From JAXMAO01 sp046350375 (GTDB taxonomy: Bacteria > Planctomycetota > Phycisphaerae > UBA1845 > UTPLA1): a stretch of 64,000 nt of DNA. The notes under the pieces were generated by a model. The model was given only the letters and a program-made list of their open reading frames with translations, did no database searches and was not told the DNA's origin. Both the position numbers and the translations under genes were made by a program. Each line of letters begins with the position of its first letter. Within the stretch, counting starts at the first letter, position 1. Below, one piece after another: positions 33,423 through 43,669 of the stretch. The DNA is taken from positions 62,001-126,000 of the forward strand of contig JAXMAO010000006.1 in the NCBI GenBank assembly GCA_046350375.1, written 5' to 3'.

Positions 33423-35444
33423 ATGGCAAAGAACCGGGTCGTGGTGGTGGGGGGCGGATTGGCCGGGTTGTCGTGCGCGATGAAGCTGGGCGAGCTGGGG
33501 ATCGCCTGCGACCTGATTTCGATGGTGCCGGTGAAGCGGTCGCACTCGGTCTGCGCCCAGGGGGGCATCAACAGCGTCAACGACGTGACCCGCTCGCAAG
33601 GCGACTCGGAGTGGCTGCACTTCGACGACACCGTGTACGGCGGCGACTTCCTCCAGCACCAGCCGCCGGTGAAGGAGATGTGCGACTGGGGGCCGCGCGT
33701 CATCGACCTGCTCGACCGGCTGGGGGTGCCGTTCAATCGCACGGCCGAGGGCACGCTCGATCGGCGGCGGTTCGGCGGGACGCTCTACAAGCGCACGGCA
33801 TTTGCCGGCGCGACGACCGGGCAGCAACTGCTTTATGCGCTCGACGAGCAGGTCCGCCGCTGGGAGGCCGAGGGGCTGGTGCGGCTGTTTGAATACTGGG
33901 AGTTCCTCGGGCCGATCCTCGACGACGCCGGCGTGTGCCGCGGCTGCGTGGCCCAGGACATGTTCAGCATGGCGATCCGCGCCTTTCCGGCCGATGCGCT
34001 GGTGCTGGCGACCGGGGGCTGCGGGCTGATCTACGGCAAGTCGACCATGTCGATGGTGTGCACGGGCGCGGCGGCGGCCCGCTGCTACAAGGCCGGCGTG
34101 AAGTATGCCAACGGCGAGTTCATCCAGGTGCACCCGACGGCCATTCCCGGCGCCGACAAGCTGCGGCTGATGAGCGAGAGCGCCCGCGGCGAAGGCGGGC
34201 GCGTGTGGGTACCGCGCGCCACGAACGACACGCGCGACCCGCGGACAATCCCCGAGTCTGAGCGCTACTACTTCCTCGAAGAGCGCTACCCGACCTATGG
34301 TAATCTCGTGCCGCGCGACATCGCGACGCGCGAGATCTTCGAGGTCTGCCGGCAGGGATACTCGGTCGATCCGAACACCTACTGCGTCTATCTCGACCTG
34401 ACCGAGCGCACCTGCGGCATGAAGCGCGCCGTGATGGAGAAGAAGCTCGGCGGCATCCTGGAGATCTACACCAAGTTCTGCGGCGTCGACCCGCTGGACG
34501 TGCCGATGAAGATCTTCCCCGCCGTTCACTATTCCATGGGCGGGCTGTGGGTCGACTATGCCAAGGACGCCAAGACCGGCGGCCTGGCGCTCGGCCATCC
34601 GCGGAATCAGCAGACCAACGTGCCGGGCATCTACGCGATCGGCGAGGTGGACTATCAGTATCACGGCGCCAACCGCCTGGGGGCCAATTCGCTGCTGTCG
34701 TGCATTTTCGCCGGGCTGATTGCCGCGCCGTCGATCGAGTCGCACTTCAAGTCGATCAAGACCGCGGCCGCCGATCAGCCGGCCGACTTTTTCGAGCGCC
34801 ATGTCCGCGATCACCAGGATCGCACCGACGCGCTGGCGGCCCGCAGCGGCAGCGAGAACCCCTATCGCATTCACGACGAGCTCGGCCGGGCGATGACGCG
34901 CAACTGCACCGTCGTCCGCTACAACAAGGACCTGACCGAGACGCTGGCGACGATCGACGAGCTGTGCGGGCGCTATGCACGGATCGGCCTGTCGGACACC
35001 AGCCGCTGGACGAACCAGAACTTCATCTATGCCCGGGCGCTGGGCGACATGCTCGACCTGGCGAAGGTGATTGCGCGCGGGGCGCTGATGCGCGATGAGT
35101 GTCGCGGGGCCCACTTCAAGCCCGACTTCGATTTCCCCGGCCTCGATCCGGCCAAGGGCGACCTGCGCGGCCAGGCCGTCGCGTGGTGCACGCGGTTCCA
35201 CGAGCGCAACACGCGCTGGCTGAAGACCACAATTGCGGAATATGCCGCCGATGGCCCGCGGATGAGCTACGAAGAGGTGGACACGGGCCTCATTCCGCCG
35301 CGCCCGCGGACCTATGGCCTGAAGGGCGCCGAAGAGATTTCGAAGGTCTGGAAAGAGCAGTTCAGCCAGCCGGGCAAGGCAGCCGCCGCGGCGAGCGCCG
35401 ACAAGCCCGCGGCCGAGCGCCGCGCCAGCCTGGCGGGGGCATAG
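33423..35444 (+). CDS. sdhA: Succinate dehydrogenase/fumarate reductase flavoprotein subunit
   Basis: 673 residues from ATG 33423. FAD-binding VVVGGGLAGLSCAMKLGE, covalent-FAD loop HSVCAQGGINS with the expected His, substrate site EFIQVHPTAIPG and GEGGRVWVPR, capping domain, and the C-terminal helical domain ending in the family RPRTYG block. SdhA oxidises succinate to fumarate in the citric acid cycle. It is paired with sdhC, but the iron-sulfur subunit sdhB, which normally follows, is not present: a convergent isocitrate dehydrogenase gene starts 24 bases later. Confidence 0.93.
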   Translation: MAKNRVVVVGGGLAGLSCAMKLGELGIACDLISMVPVKRSHSVCAQGGINSVNDVTRSQGDSEWLHFDDTVYGGDFLQHQPPVKEMCDWGPRVIDLLDRLGVPFNRTAEGTLDRRRFGGTLYKRTAFAGATTGQQLLYALDEQVRRWEAEGLVRLFEYWEFLGPILDDAGVCRGCVAQDMFSMAIRAFPADALVLATGGCGLIYGKSTMSMVCTGAAAARCYKAGVKYANGEFIQVHPTAIPGADKLRLMSESARGEGGRVWVPRATNDTRDPRTIPESERYYFLEERYPTYGNLVPRDIATREIFEVCRQGYSVDPNTYCVYLDLTERTCGMKRAVMEKKLGGILEIYTKFCGVDPLDVPMKIFPAVHYSMGGLWVDYAKDAKTGGLALGHPRNQQTNVPGIYAIGEVDYQYHGANRLGANSLLSCIFAGLIAAPSIESHFKSIKTAAADQPADFFERHVRDHQDRTDALAARSGSENPYRIHDELGRAMTRNCTVVRYNKDLTETLATIDELCGRYARIGLSDTSRWTNQNFIYARALGDMLDLAKVIARGALMRDECRGAHFKPDFDFPGLDPAKGDLRGQAVAWCTRFHERNTRWLKTTIAEYAADGPRMSYEEVDTGLIPPRPRTYGLKGAEEISKVWKEQFSQPGKAAAAASADKPAAERRASLAGA

Positions 35445-35468
35445 CAGCCGGCCGATTGAGATCGCCCG

Positions 35469-36914
<1,446 letters not shown>

Positions 36915-36985
36915 GGCGAGTCGCGCTCCGTGGGAAAGGCAGACAGCCTAGTCCGCCCGGCGGCCGGCCGCAATCGGCGGGCGGC

Positions 36986-37771
36986 TCAGGCGGGGCGGGC
37001 CCGGAAGAGGTCGTAACTCACCCAGCCGCGGGCCAGTTGCTGCTGAAGAATGCGCAGAAACGCCAGCCGGCTCGCGACGCGCAGTCGTTCGCGGATCGAC
37101 AGGCGGCGGGCCTCGGCCAGTCCGGCGTCAAGCGAGCGCGACACCGGCAGCGAGGCGTCTTCGTGCGCGGCGATCTGGAAGCCGGCGGCCGGCAGGGCGC
37201 GGCGGTAGTCGTCGGGCGAGAAGAGCGTGATGTGCGAGCGGGCCAGGTTGCCGAGCAGGTTGATGGTGCGCTTGTAGCGCGAGGTGATGTCGCCGAGGCA
37301 GAGCACACCGCCGGGGCGCAGCACGCGCCGGCACTCGCGCAGAAAAGTCGGCTTGTCGCGATAGTGCAAGGCCGATTCGAGATTCACCAGCACGTCGACG
37401 CTGGCGTCGGAAAGCGGCAGGCGGTGTGCATCGCCGCGCAGGAATACGGGCGAGTGGCCGTTCTGATCGGCCCAGGCGTCGCGGGCATGGGCGACGTTTT
37501 CGGCGCAGAAGTCGATGCCGATGGCGCGGGCGGGGCGGCGCGACTCGACAATCCAGCCGATCGGTCCGCCGATGCCGCAGCCGACGTCGAGCACGACCGT
37601 GTCGCCGGAGATCGGCGTATCGCCGACCAGTTGCCAGAGCAGGCTCTGCTGGTGGGTGGCGAAGGTGTCGGCGGCGCTGCGCTGGTAGCCGCAGTTGAAG
37701 GCCTGGAACCGCGTCGCCTGGGCCAGCCGCCAGTTGGGGCGATAGTGCGCCTGCAGGGCACGATGAGACAT
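36986..37771 (-). CDS. Class I SAM-dependent methyltransferase
   Basis: 261 residues. Motif I VVLDVGCGIGGPIGWIVE, motif II RAIGIDFCAENVAHA, then GDAHRLPLSDASVDVLVNLESALHY and the post-core CRRVLRPGGVLCLGDI. These are the marks of a Rossmann methyltransferase of the small-molecule or sterol/ubiquinone type. Residues after 180 (SHITLFSPDDYRRALPAAGFQ) form the substrate lid. The substrate is unknown. It reads away from pyrD, with a possible -10 box 51 bases before its start. Confidence 0.85.
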   Translation of the reverse strand: MSHRALQAHYRPNWRLAQATRFQAFNCGYQRSAADTFATHQQSLLWQLVGDTPISGDTVVLDVGCGIGGPIGWIVESRRPARAIGIDFCAENVAHARDAWADQNGHSPVFLRGDAHRLPLSDASVDVLVNLESALHYRDKPTFLRECRRVLRPGGVLCLGDITSRYKRTINLLGNLARSHITLFSPDDYRRALPAAGFQIAAHEDASLPVSRSLDAGLAEARRLSIRERLRVASRLAFLRILQQQLARGWVSYDLFRARPA

Positions 37772-37821
37772 AGGCTCCTCGAGAATGGCGAGGGATTGCG
37801 AGCGCGTCCCGCGAGAGGGGC

Positions 37822-37827
37822 ATTATA
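37822..37827 (-). promoter_or_regulatory. TATAAT -10 element for the methyltransferase gene
   Basis: The plus strand shows attata, i.e. an exact TATAAT on the minus strand, 51 bases upstream of the ATG. No convincing -35 is seen at 16-18 bases. Confidence 0.35.
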
Positions 37828-37890
37828 GCCGCCGCGGACGGCGTGGCGAGTTTGCTTGACAGTCGCCGGCGGCGGCCGCATCGTCGCGGC

Positions 37891-38878
37891 ATGGCAGACC
37901 GCGGCGCGGCTCAGCCTGGCGCAGTCGATCTGTCGGTGTCGCTCGGCCCGCTGCGGCTGGCGAACCCGATCGTGACCGTCTCAGGGACTTGCGGCTACGG
38001 GCTGGAATATTCGCCGTTCGTCGAACTCTCGCGGCTGGGGGCCTTCACGACCAAGGCCGTGACGCCCGACACGCGGCTCGGCAACGAGCCGCAGCGCGTC
38101 TGCGAGACGGCCGGCGGAATGCTCAACGCCATCGGGCTGGCGAACGTGGGGCTGGAGCGATTCATCGCCGAGAAGGTGCCCGAACTGCCGCGCGTCGGCT
38201 GCCCGATCCTGGTCAACGTCGCCGGCCACAGCATCGACGACTACGTCGCGGTGGCCGGGGCGCTCGATCCGCTGGAGCAGATCGCCGGGCTGGAGCTGAA
38301 CGTCTCGTGCCCCAACGTGCGCGACGGGCTGACCTTCGGAACCGACGCGCGGCTGCTGCGCGAGCTGGTGAGCGCGGTGCGCGGCGTCGTCCGCCGCTGC
38401 CTGCTGGTAGTGAAGTTGTCGCCGAACGTGACCGACATCGTGGCCGTGGCGCGCGGCGATCGACGGCGGCGAAGACCGTGTCGGTGATCAACACACTGCT
38501 CGGCATGGCGATCGACATCGAAGCGCGGCGGCCGGTGCTGGCAGACGGCTCGAGGCGGACTGTCGGGCCCGAGCGACGTCAAGCCGGTGGCTCTGCACCT
38601 GGTGAACCGGAGTCTATCGGGGCGCGACCCGCGCGGCCACGTGCCGATCATCGGCATGGGCGGCGTGCGCTACCTGGCAGGACGTGGTCGAGTTCATGCT
38701 GGCGGGGGCGACGGCGGTCGGGCCCCAGGCACGGCGCTGTTCGTCGACCGACCGCGCTCCACGGCGCGCAAACGGGCTGGCCGCCTATCTCGCGCGGCGG
38801 CGGGCGGCTGCGGCGCGCGGCTCGTCGGCCGGCTGCAACTGCCGGACGGCGCCCGCCCCCACCGCCGGACGCGGCTGG
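37891..38878 (+). CDS. pyrD: Dihydroorotate dehydrogenase (class 1B), frameshifted in the 3' half
   Basis: The first 195 residues are clean: LGPLRLANPIVTVSGTCGYG, FTTKAVTPDTRLGN, GLELNVSCPNVRDGLTFG (the Cys marks class 1B, electron acceptor via PyrK) and LLVVKLSPNVTD. After about 38450 the remaining family blocks appear in turn in different frames: VSVINTLLGMAIDIEARRP, PSDVKPVALHLVNR, HVPIIGMGGVRY, QDVVEFMLAGATAV and GTALFVD. At least four indels are needed. The enzyme makes orotate in pyrimidine synthesis and is essential without uptake, so sequence error is more likely than decay. The exact 3' end is uncertain and overlaps the convergent pseudouridine synthase gene. Confidence 0.75.
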
Positions 38879-39601
38879 ATAGGGCGGTCGAGCGCGCGTT
38901 TCAGCGCGGCCAGCTCTTCGGTGCGCAGCGGGCGGAAAGCGCCCAGGCGGGTCCCGCCCAGGGACAGTCGGCCGATGGCGATGCGCTTTCCAGGCGGCGG
39001 ACCGGGTGGCCCAGCTTCGCGGCAGGCACGCGGCGGACCTCGCGATTGCGCCCCTCGCGCAGCGTCGCCCCGAGCACGGTCGACTCCGGCTCGCGGTGGA
39101 TGACGCTGGCCTCGGCCGGGCCGGTGCGCTCCGACAGCCACACGCCGCCGCGCAGTCGTTCGAGCGTCTGCGGCGTGACGCGCCCGGCGCAGGTCGCGCG
39201 GTAGGTTTTCGGCACGCCGTAGCGCGGATGGGCGAGTCGCTGCAGCAGCTCGCCGTCGTTGGTCATCAGCAGCAGCCCCATCGAATCCTCGTCCAGCCGG
39301 CCGACCGGAAAGACGCTCCACGCACGCCGCGCAGCAGGTCGACCGCGAGGTTCGGCCAGCGGGTCGCTGTTAGTGCAGACACGCCCTTGGGCTTGTGGAG
39401 CAGGAAGTGAACTTTTTTCTCGGCCAGCACCGGCCGGCCGTCGACGGCGATTTCGTCGCGCTGCGGATCGACCAGCACCGGCAGCCGCGCGACGCGCTCG
39501 CCGTTGACGCTGACGCGCCCCTCGAGGATGAGCTCTTCGCAGGCGCGGCGCGAGCCGAAGCCCGCCGCGGCCAGGACGCGCTGCAATCGTTGTGGCGTCA
39601 T
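38785..39601 (-). CDS. rluB: rRNA pseudouridine synthase (RsuA/RluB type), frameshifted
   Basis: Start MTPQRLQRVLAAAGFGSRRA, an S4-like RNA-binding domain (ELILEGRVSVNG), then VHFLLHKPKGV. Near 39320 the frame changes and the catalytic block FPVGRLDEDSMGLLLMTNDG (Asp in RLD) follows, with GVPKTYRATCAGRVT and EGRNREVRR. A further change occurs near 39000, after which RIAIGRLSLGGTRLGAFRPL completes the fold. The family isomerises a uridine in 16S or 23S rRNA. Two to three indels, as in the convergent pyrD next to it. The gene symbol is a best guess within the family. Confidence 0.7.
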
Positions 39602-39694
39602 GACACCTCTCGACGGACCATCATATCGCGGGCGCGCGAAATCGGCCGCCCCGCGCGGGACGGCCGATGGGAAGCGTTTTCGCATGCGACCGCG

Positions 39695-40648
39695 CTAGCG
39701 GGCGTGCAGGACGACGATTCCGGTTTCGCCGGACTTGCTGCCGAACGGCGCCATCCCCACGGCGGCGTAACTGCCGCGCTGCAGCATGATCGTGGTGTTG
39801 AGCCGGTAGCGCGCGGGCGCGCCCTGCGGCCCCGCGCCGCTCTTGCCGGGCGGCGTGGTCACCTCGACCTTGACGCGCACGGTGAGCGAACCATCGGCCT
39901 TGGCCGACTCGATTTCGCCATGAATCTCGGCCACCGGTCCGCCGGCCAGTTCCCCGGCGACCTCGTACGGCTGTCCCTGCACGGCTTGCGTCGCCAGCCG
40001 GGCCCGCAGCTGCACTTGTCCGAAGCGGGCCAGTTCCTTGCCGACTTCCGCCAGGTCGGCCGGCAGGTCTGCCGCCTTGCCCGCCGACGCATCGGCCGAC
40101 ATCAGGCAGAACTCGAGCTGGGCAGCGCACACTTTCGAGTCGGCCGGATCGTCCGGGGTGCGCGTATCGAGCTGCTTGATGAGCGACTCGATCGACTCCA
40201 TCGCCGGGGCGCTCGCGCGGGCGATGATCCGCCGGCCGCGCGGGTCGATGGCGATCGAGACATCCTCGCGCAGCACGCTCATCACCTGCTTGACGACCTC
40301 TTCCGGCTTGGCATAGGTAAGCTCGAAGAGCTTGACCGGGCTGGCCGTCGCCGGCGCCACCTCGTGATCCAGGCGTTCGATCAGCGCCTTGGCGCGATGA
40401 ACCTCGTCCGCCGTTCCAGAAATTACCACACACGCCGGACGGCGGATCGCCGCGGCGCGAATATCCAGCGCCCTCACCAGGGCCCCCGCAACCTCCTCGG
40501 CACTGACCGACTTGACAGAGACCAGGCACACTTCGGTCGCCGGCGCGCCCGGCGCAGCACCGGTCCGGGCGGCAGGCGGCGCGGCCGGCCGTTCGTCGGG
40601 CATGGCGGGCGCCAGTCCGAGACACATCAGCAGCATCAACGCAAACAT
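39695..40648 (-). CDS. Secreted protein with secretin N-domain-like repeats
   Basis: About 317 residues from ATG 40646-40648, with aggag 8 bases upstream. A signal peptide (LMLLMCLGLAPAMP) is followed by two modules resembling the N1/N3 ring domains of secretins: VSVKSVSAEEVAGALVRALD...VISGTADEVHRAKALIERLD and KLFELTYAKPEEVVKQVMSVL...IIARASAPAMESIESLIKQLD. There is no secretin barrel. The C-terminal part is a beta-rich domain. It might be a periplasmic partner or decoy of a secretin. It follows a sigma/anti-sigma pair with 16 bases between, so it may be part of that regulon. Confidence 0.6.
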   Translation of the reverse strand: MFALMLLMCLGLAPAMPDERPAAPPAARTGAAPGAPATEVCLVSVKSVSAEEVAGALVRALDIRAAAIRRPACVVISGTADEVHRAKALIERLDHEVAPATASPVKLFELTYAKPEEVVKQVMSVLREDVSIAIDPRGRRIIARASAPAMESIESLIKQLDTRTPDDPADSKVCAAQLEFCLMSADASAGKAADLPADLAEVGKELARFGQVQLRARLATQAVQGQPYEVAGELAGGPVAEIHGEIESAKADGSLTVRVKVEVTTPPGKSGAGPQGAPARYRLNTTIMLQRGSYAAVGMAPFGSKSGETGIVVLHAR

Positions 40649-40664
40649 GTTCAATCTCCTTTCG

Positions 40665-41213
40665 CTAAGCGTGGGTTTCAGGCCCGTCGTCGGCCACCGG
40701 GCGCGAGGTGTCCGGCGGCGGATTCGTATCACCGACAAACAGCACAATCTGCACGCGCGGATTGTCCGATCGCAGCCGCAACGCGACGCCGTTCCCATCG
40801 ACCACGATCGCGCCATCGTCGCGCCGCGCCGCACGCACGGCGTCCGCCAGCGGATCGAGCGCGACGATCGGCACGTCGCCGGGACCGGCCGGCCCTTTCG
40901 GTCGGCTCGAATTCCACGAATGCGTCGCCAGCCAGCCGCCCGCCATCAACCCGACGACCGCGGCGACGCGCAGCAGCGTCCGGCTCCACGCCGGCAGCCG
41001 CGGCGACCGCGCCGCGATCGGCGCGGCGGCAATTCGATCCGCACACCGCCCGAGCGCGAGCAGGTCGCCTTCAAGCCGCCCGGCGGCGGCGAAATCGCTG
41101 TGGCAATGCGAGCAGTGCGCCAGGTGCGCCTCAACGGCGCGCCGCGCATCGGCCGGCAGCATTCCGTCGAGGTAGTCGGCCTGCCGTGCCCGGGCCTGGT
41201 CGCAGCCGCTCAT
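40665..41213 (-). CDS. Zinc-finger anti-sigma factor, membrane-bound
   Basis: 182 residues. The N-terminal ZAS-type domain has the H-x3-C-x2-C pattern (HLAHCSHCHSD), one membrane helix follows (LLRVAAVVGLMAGGWLATH), then a periplasmic beta tail (GVALRLRSDNPRVQIVLFVGDT). Such proteins hold an ECF sigma factor at the membrane until a signal arrives. The ATG overlaps the stop of the sigma gene (ATGA), the usual arrangement for a cognate pair. Confidence 0.85.
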   Translation of the reverse strand: MSGCDQARARQADYLDGMLPADARRAVEAHLAHCSHCHSDFAAAGRLEGDLLALGRCADRIAAAPIAARSPRLPAWSRTLLRVAAVVGLMAGGWLATHSWNSSRPKGPAGPGDVPIVALDPLADAVRAARRDDGAIVVDGNGVALRLRSDNPRVQIVLFVGDTNPPPDTSRPVADDGPETHA

Positions 41214-41734
41214 GTCGCATCCTCCGGCTCGCCCAGCAGCTCCAGCAGCCGCCGGCGCGCCAGGTGAACGTGCGTTCGCACCGCCGACGGCGAGAGTTCC
41301 ATCACCGCGGCGATGGCGTCGTAGTCCAATTCTTCGAGCGTGCGGAGCGCGATGGCGACGCGCTGCTGCGGCGGCAGCGTTTCGAGCGCGGCGCGGACGC
41401 GTTCCAGCCGCTCGCGGGCCGCGCTCTGTGCGTCCGGCGAGGCGCCGTCGGCCACCGAGCTCCAGTCCGCCAGCGACTCGATCCGTCGCCGCCGACGCCA
41501 GTTGAGCGCCAGGTTGGCGACGGTTCGCAGGGCCCACGGCTCGAAGGAAGGAGTCGCCGCGACCTTTTTTTCGACCGCCAGCGTCAGCGCCTCTTGCACG
41601 ATTTCCTCCGCGTCGTCGCGATTCCAGATCAGCCGCACCGCCAGGCGGACCAGCCGCGCTCGCAATGCCGAGAGATCTCGGGAACCTGGGCCGGGAGGAC
41701 TCGGCGGACCAACGGAGTTGACTCGCAGGCTCAT
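41210..41734 (-). CDS. ECF-type RNA polymerase sigma factor
   Basis: 174 residues. Region 2 (RLIWNRDDAEEIVQEALTLAV, with the family's DAEDxVQE-like core) and region 4 (LPPQQRVAIALRTLEELDYDAIAAVMELSPSAVRTHVHLARRRL, helix-turn-helix). It would direct RNA polymerase to its own regulon under control of the anti-sigma factor encoded next. It stands 121 bases downstream of the ESCRT-like operon on the same strand; whether it is transcribed with it or regulates it cannot be told. Confidence 0.88.
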   Translation of the reverse strand: MSLRVNSVGPPSPPGPGSRDLSALRARLVRLAVRLIWNRDDAEEIVQEALTLAVEKKVAATPSFEPWALRTVANLALNWRRRRRIESLADWSSVADGASPDAQSAARERLERVRAALETLPPQQRVAIALRTLEELDYDAIAAVMELSPSAVRTHVHLARRRLLELLGEPEDAT

Positions 41735-41855
41735 TCCATGGGTCCGCCGCGCCGTCCGGCCCGGCAGTTGGAAGAGTGTCGCCGGCGCGGACGGCGCTTA
41801 GTTGTACTCTGGATTTCGCGGCAGAATTGCGGCCGAGCGGACACGGGTGAGCGGA

Positions 41856-43652
41856 TTACGCAGGCTTGCAACCCTCGGTGGCACAAGCGGTTTGGTAGTG
41901 CGAACAGAGCGCGACGTCCTGGATCGATCGATTCAGCCAGCGGCCCACGGGGATGACCCGTGGCGGCGGCTGCGGCGACGCGGTCGGCCAGAGCAGCAGC
42001 CGGTCGCGGCGATCGTTGACGCACACCACCCAGTCGTCGGCGATCCAGCCCCAGCGGAGCGGCTCGCCGGCGGCGTACTCGGTGCGATGCGCGTCGCCGA
42101 CCACCAGCAGATCCGCCATCGGCCGGCCGTCGGTCACCAGGACGCGATCGACGCCGCACGCGGTCCACAACTCGGCCGAACCGACTGAACTGCCGGCGGC
42201 GCTGCGGACGATCTGCGGCGAGTCGCCCGGGCGCGCGTCGATCGGCCAGGCGACGATCTGGCCGTCGGCCAAGCCGGCGACCGCCAGCGACTCGCCGACC
42301 GAAAGCGTGGTCACCTCGGCGGGCGCGGCGAGCGCGATCGGCGCTGCGTCGTCGTCGACACGCCACGCGAAAATGCGGCGATCGACCGCGAGCCAGATTC
42401 GGCCGGCGGCGTCACGCTGCACGTCTCGGACGGTCCGCGCGCCGCGCGTGCATTCTGCGAGCGCGACCGTCGGCGCGGCGTCGGCGCCAGGCCGCCAGCC
42501 GACCAGTCCGAATTCGGAATGGGTGGCGTACAGCGTGCCGTTTGCGACTGCGGCGGCGTTGAATCCGCCGCGAACGGGCTGCGCATTCTGAATCGTGGCG
42601 GTGTTGCCAAGCGTGCCGTCGAGACTGACCTCCGACACGCCGGTGGCCGCGCCGACCAGCAGGGTGATGCTCTGCCCGTGCCGCACGCGCACCGAGCGCA
42701 GCGGCCCGGCGCGCCCGCCCAGATCGACCCGCCGCACCGGAGCATCGGCGCGGGCCGGATCGATCCAGACCAGTTCGTCGCCGGCGACGACCAGGATGAA
42801 CTGCGTCTGCCGCGCGAGGACTGGCCGCCAGCAGACCGCGAGAGGGCCGCCGGCCCGCAGTTGGCCGCGGAGCGCGGCGATGGCCGCGGTCGAGCCGCGC
42901 CTGCGGATCGGCCTGGCTGGCGGCGAGCAGTCGTTGCAGCGGTCGGCTCGAGTTCGGCCAGCTCGCGGGCCCGGATCGACGGCTGCGGCTGCGGCTGCTG
43001 CACCGCGCTCGGGCGCGGCGGTCAGCGCGGCGGCGGCCGTGGCCTCGCTGGCGGCCTGCTGCCAGTCGGGCGAGCTGAGCGTCAGCTCCGCCCACGGCGC
43101 GCCCTCGATGCCGACCGCGTAGCTTTCGGGCGCCAGGCGCTGCGCCAGCCCGGTCGACAGCGCGGCGGTCACCTCGGCCGAGAGGAGCCGTTCGGCCGGC
43201 TGAGCGGCGACCAGCTCGGTCAGCGCGCGCTGCGCCTCGGCCTGAAAGAAGTCGCGCACCTGATCGAGGTTGCATTGCGGCAGCCGCGACAGGAATTTCC
43301 GCGCGAAGGCGGTCGCCTCGGCCACGCCCGCGACGATCGCCGCGTCGAACGTCAGCGCGGCCTCGAACGCGAAGCCGTCGGCCGACCGCAGGCCGGTCAG
43401 CCGGTGCTGGGTCTGCCACGACCCGGCCCGGACAAACGACACCGACGATCCGCCGGCGCGCTCGAGGGTCTCGCCGGCCCGCAGCCAGCGCGGCGGCTGG
43501 TCGGGCGCTTCGACGAGCGCGCCCCACGCCGGCGGCACGGTCAGCCGGCGGTTGAGCAGCGTGAACAACTGTTCGCTGGTGGCGCGCGCGGCGATGCAGT
43601 CGGCGCTCAGCGCCGCGATCGAGAACGACGGTTCAAGGATTCCGCTCGCCAT
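41856..43652 (-). CDS. SPFH/band-7-like domain joined to a beta-propeller
   Basis: About 598 residues from ATG 43650-43652. Residues 1-200: LTVPPAWGALVEAPD, a G-rich turn with RWLRAGETLERA, LRSADGFAFEAALTF and FFQAEAQRALTELVAAQPAERLLS, a pattern like the SPFH (flotillin/stomatin) fold that gathers on membranes. Residues 270-590: seven or so beta blades with WD40-like texture (LVVAGDELVWID, FGLVGWRP, IWLAVDRRIFAWRVDD, GLADGQIVAWPI). Between them, at about 42.89-43.0 kb, the text reads better in other frames (LQRLLAASQADPQARL), so compensating indels are likely. It ends the ESCRT-like operon, 17 bases after the AAA gene. Perhaps it targets or counts the machinery at membranes (inference). Confidence 0.55.
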   Translation of the reverse strand: MASGILEPSFSIAALSADCIAARATSEQLFTLLNRRLTVPPAWGALVEAPDQPPRWLRAGETLERAGGSSVSFVRAGSWQTQHRLTGLRSADGFAFEAALTFDAAIVAGVAEATAFARKFLSRLPQCNLDQVRDFFQAEAQRALTELVAAQPAERLLSAEVTAALSTGLAQRLAPESYAVGIEGAPWAELTLSSPDWQQAASEATAAAALTAAPERGAAAAAAAVDPGPRAGRTRADRCNDCSPPARPIRRRGSTAAIAALRGQLRAGGPLAVCWRPVLARQTQFILVVAGDELVWIDPARADAPVRRVDLGGRAGPLRSVRVRHGQSITLLVGAATGVSEVSLDGTLGNTATIQNAQPVRGGFNAAAVANGTLYATHSEFGLVGWRPGADAAPTVALAECTRGARTVRDVQRDAAGRIWLAVDRRIFAWRVDDDAAPIALAAPAEVTTLSVGESLAVAGLADGQIVAWPIDARPGDSPQIVRSAAGSSVGSAELWTACGVDRVLVTDGRPMADLLVVGDAHRTEYAAGEPLRWGWIADDWVVCVNDRRDRLLLWPTASPQPPPRVIPVGRWLNRSIQDVALCSHYQTACATEGCKPA

Positions 43653-43669
43653 GTTCAACCGGTCCGTCG

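Noticed and set aside
37856..37884. TTGACA before pyrD as a promoter
   Set aside because: The -35 is exact, but no acceptable -10 lies 16-18 bases later and the start codon is too close.
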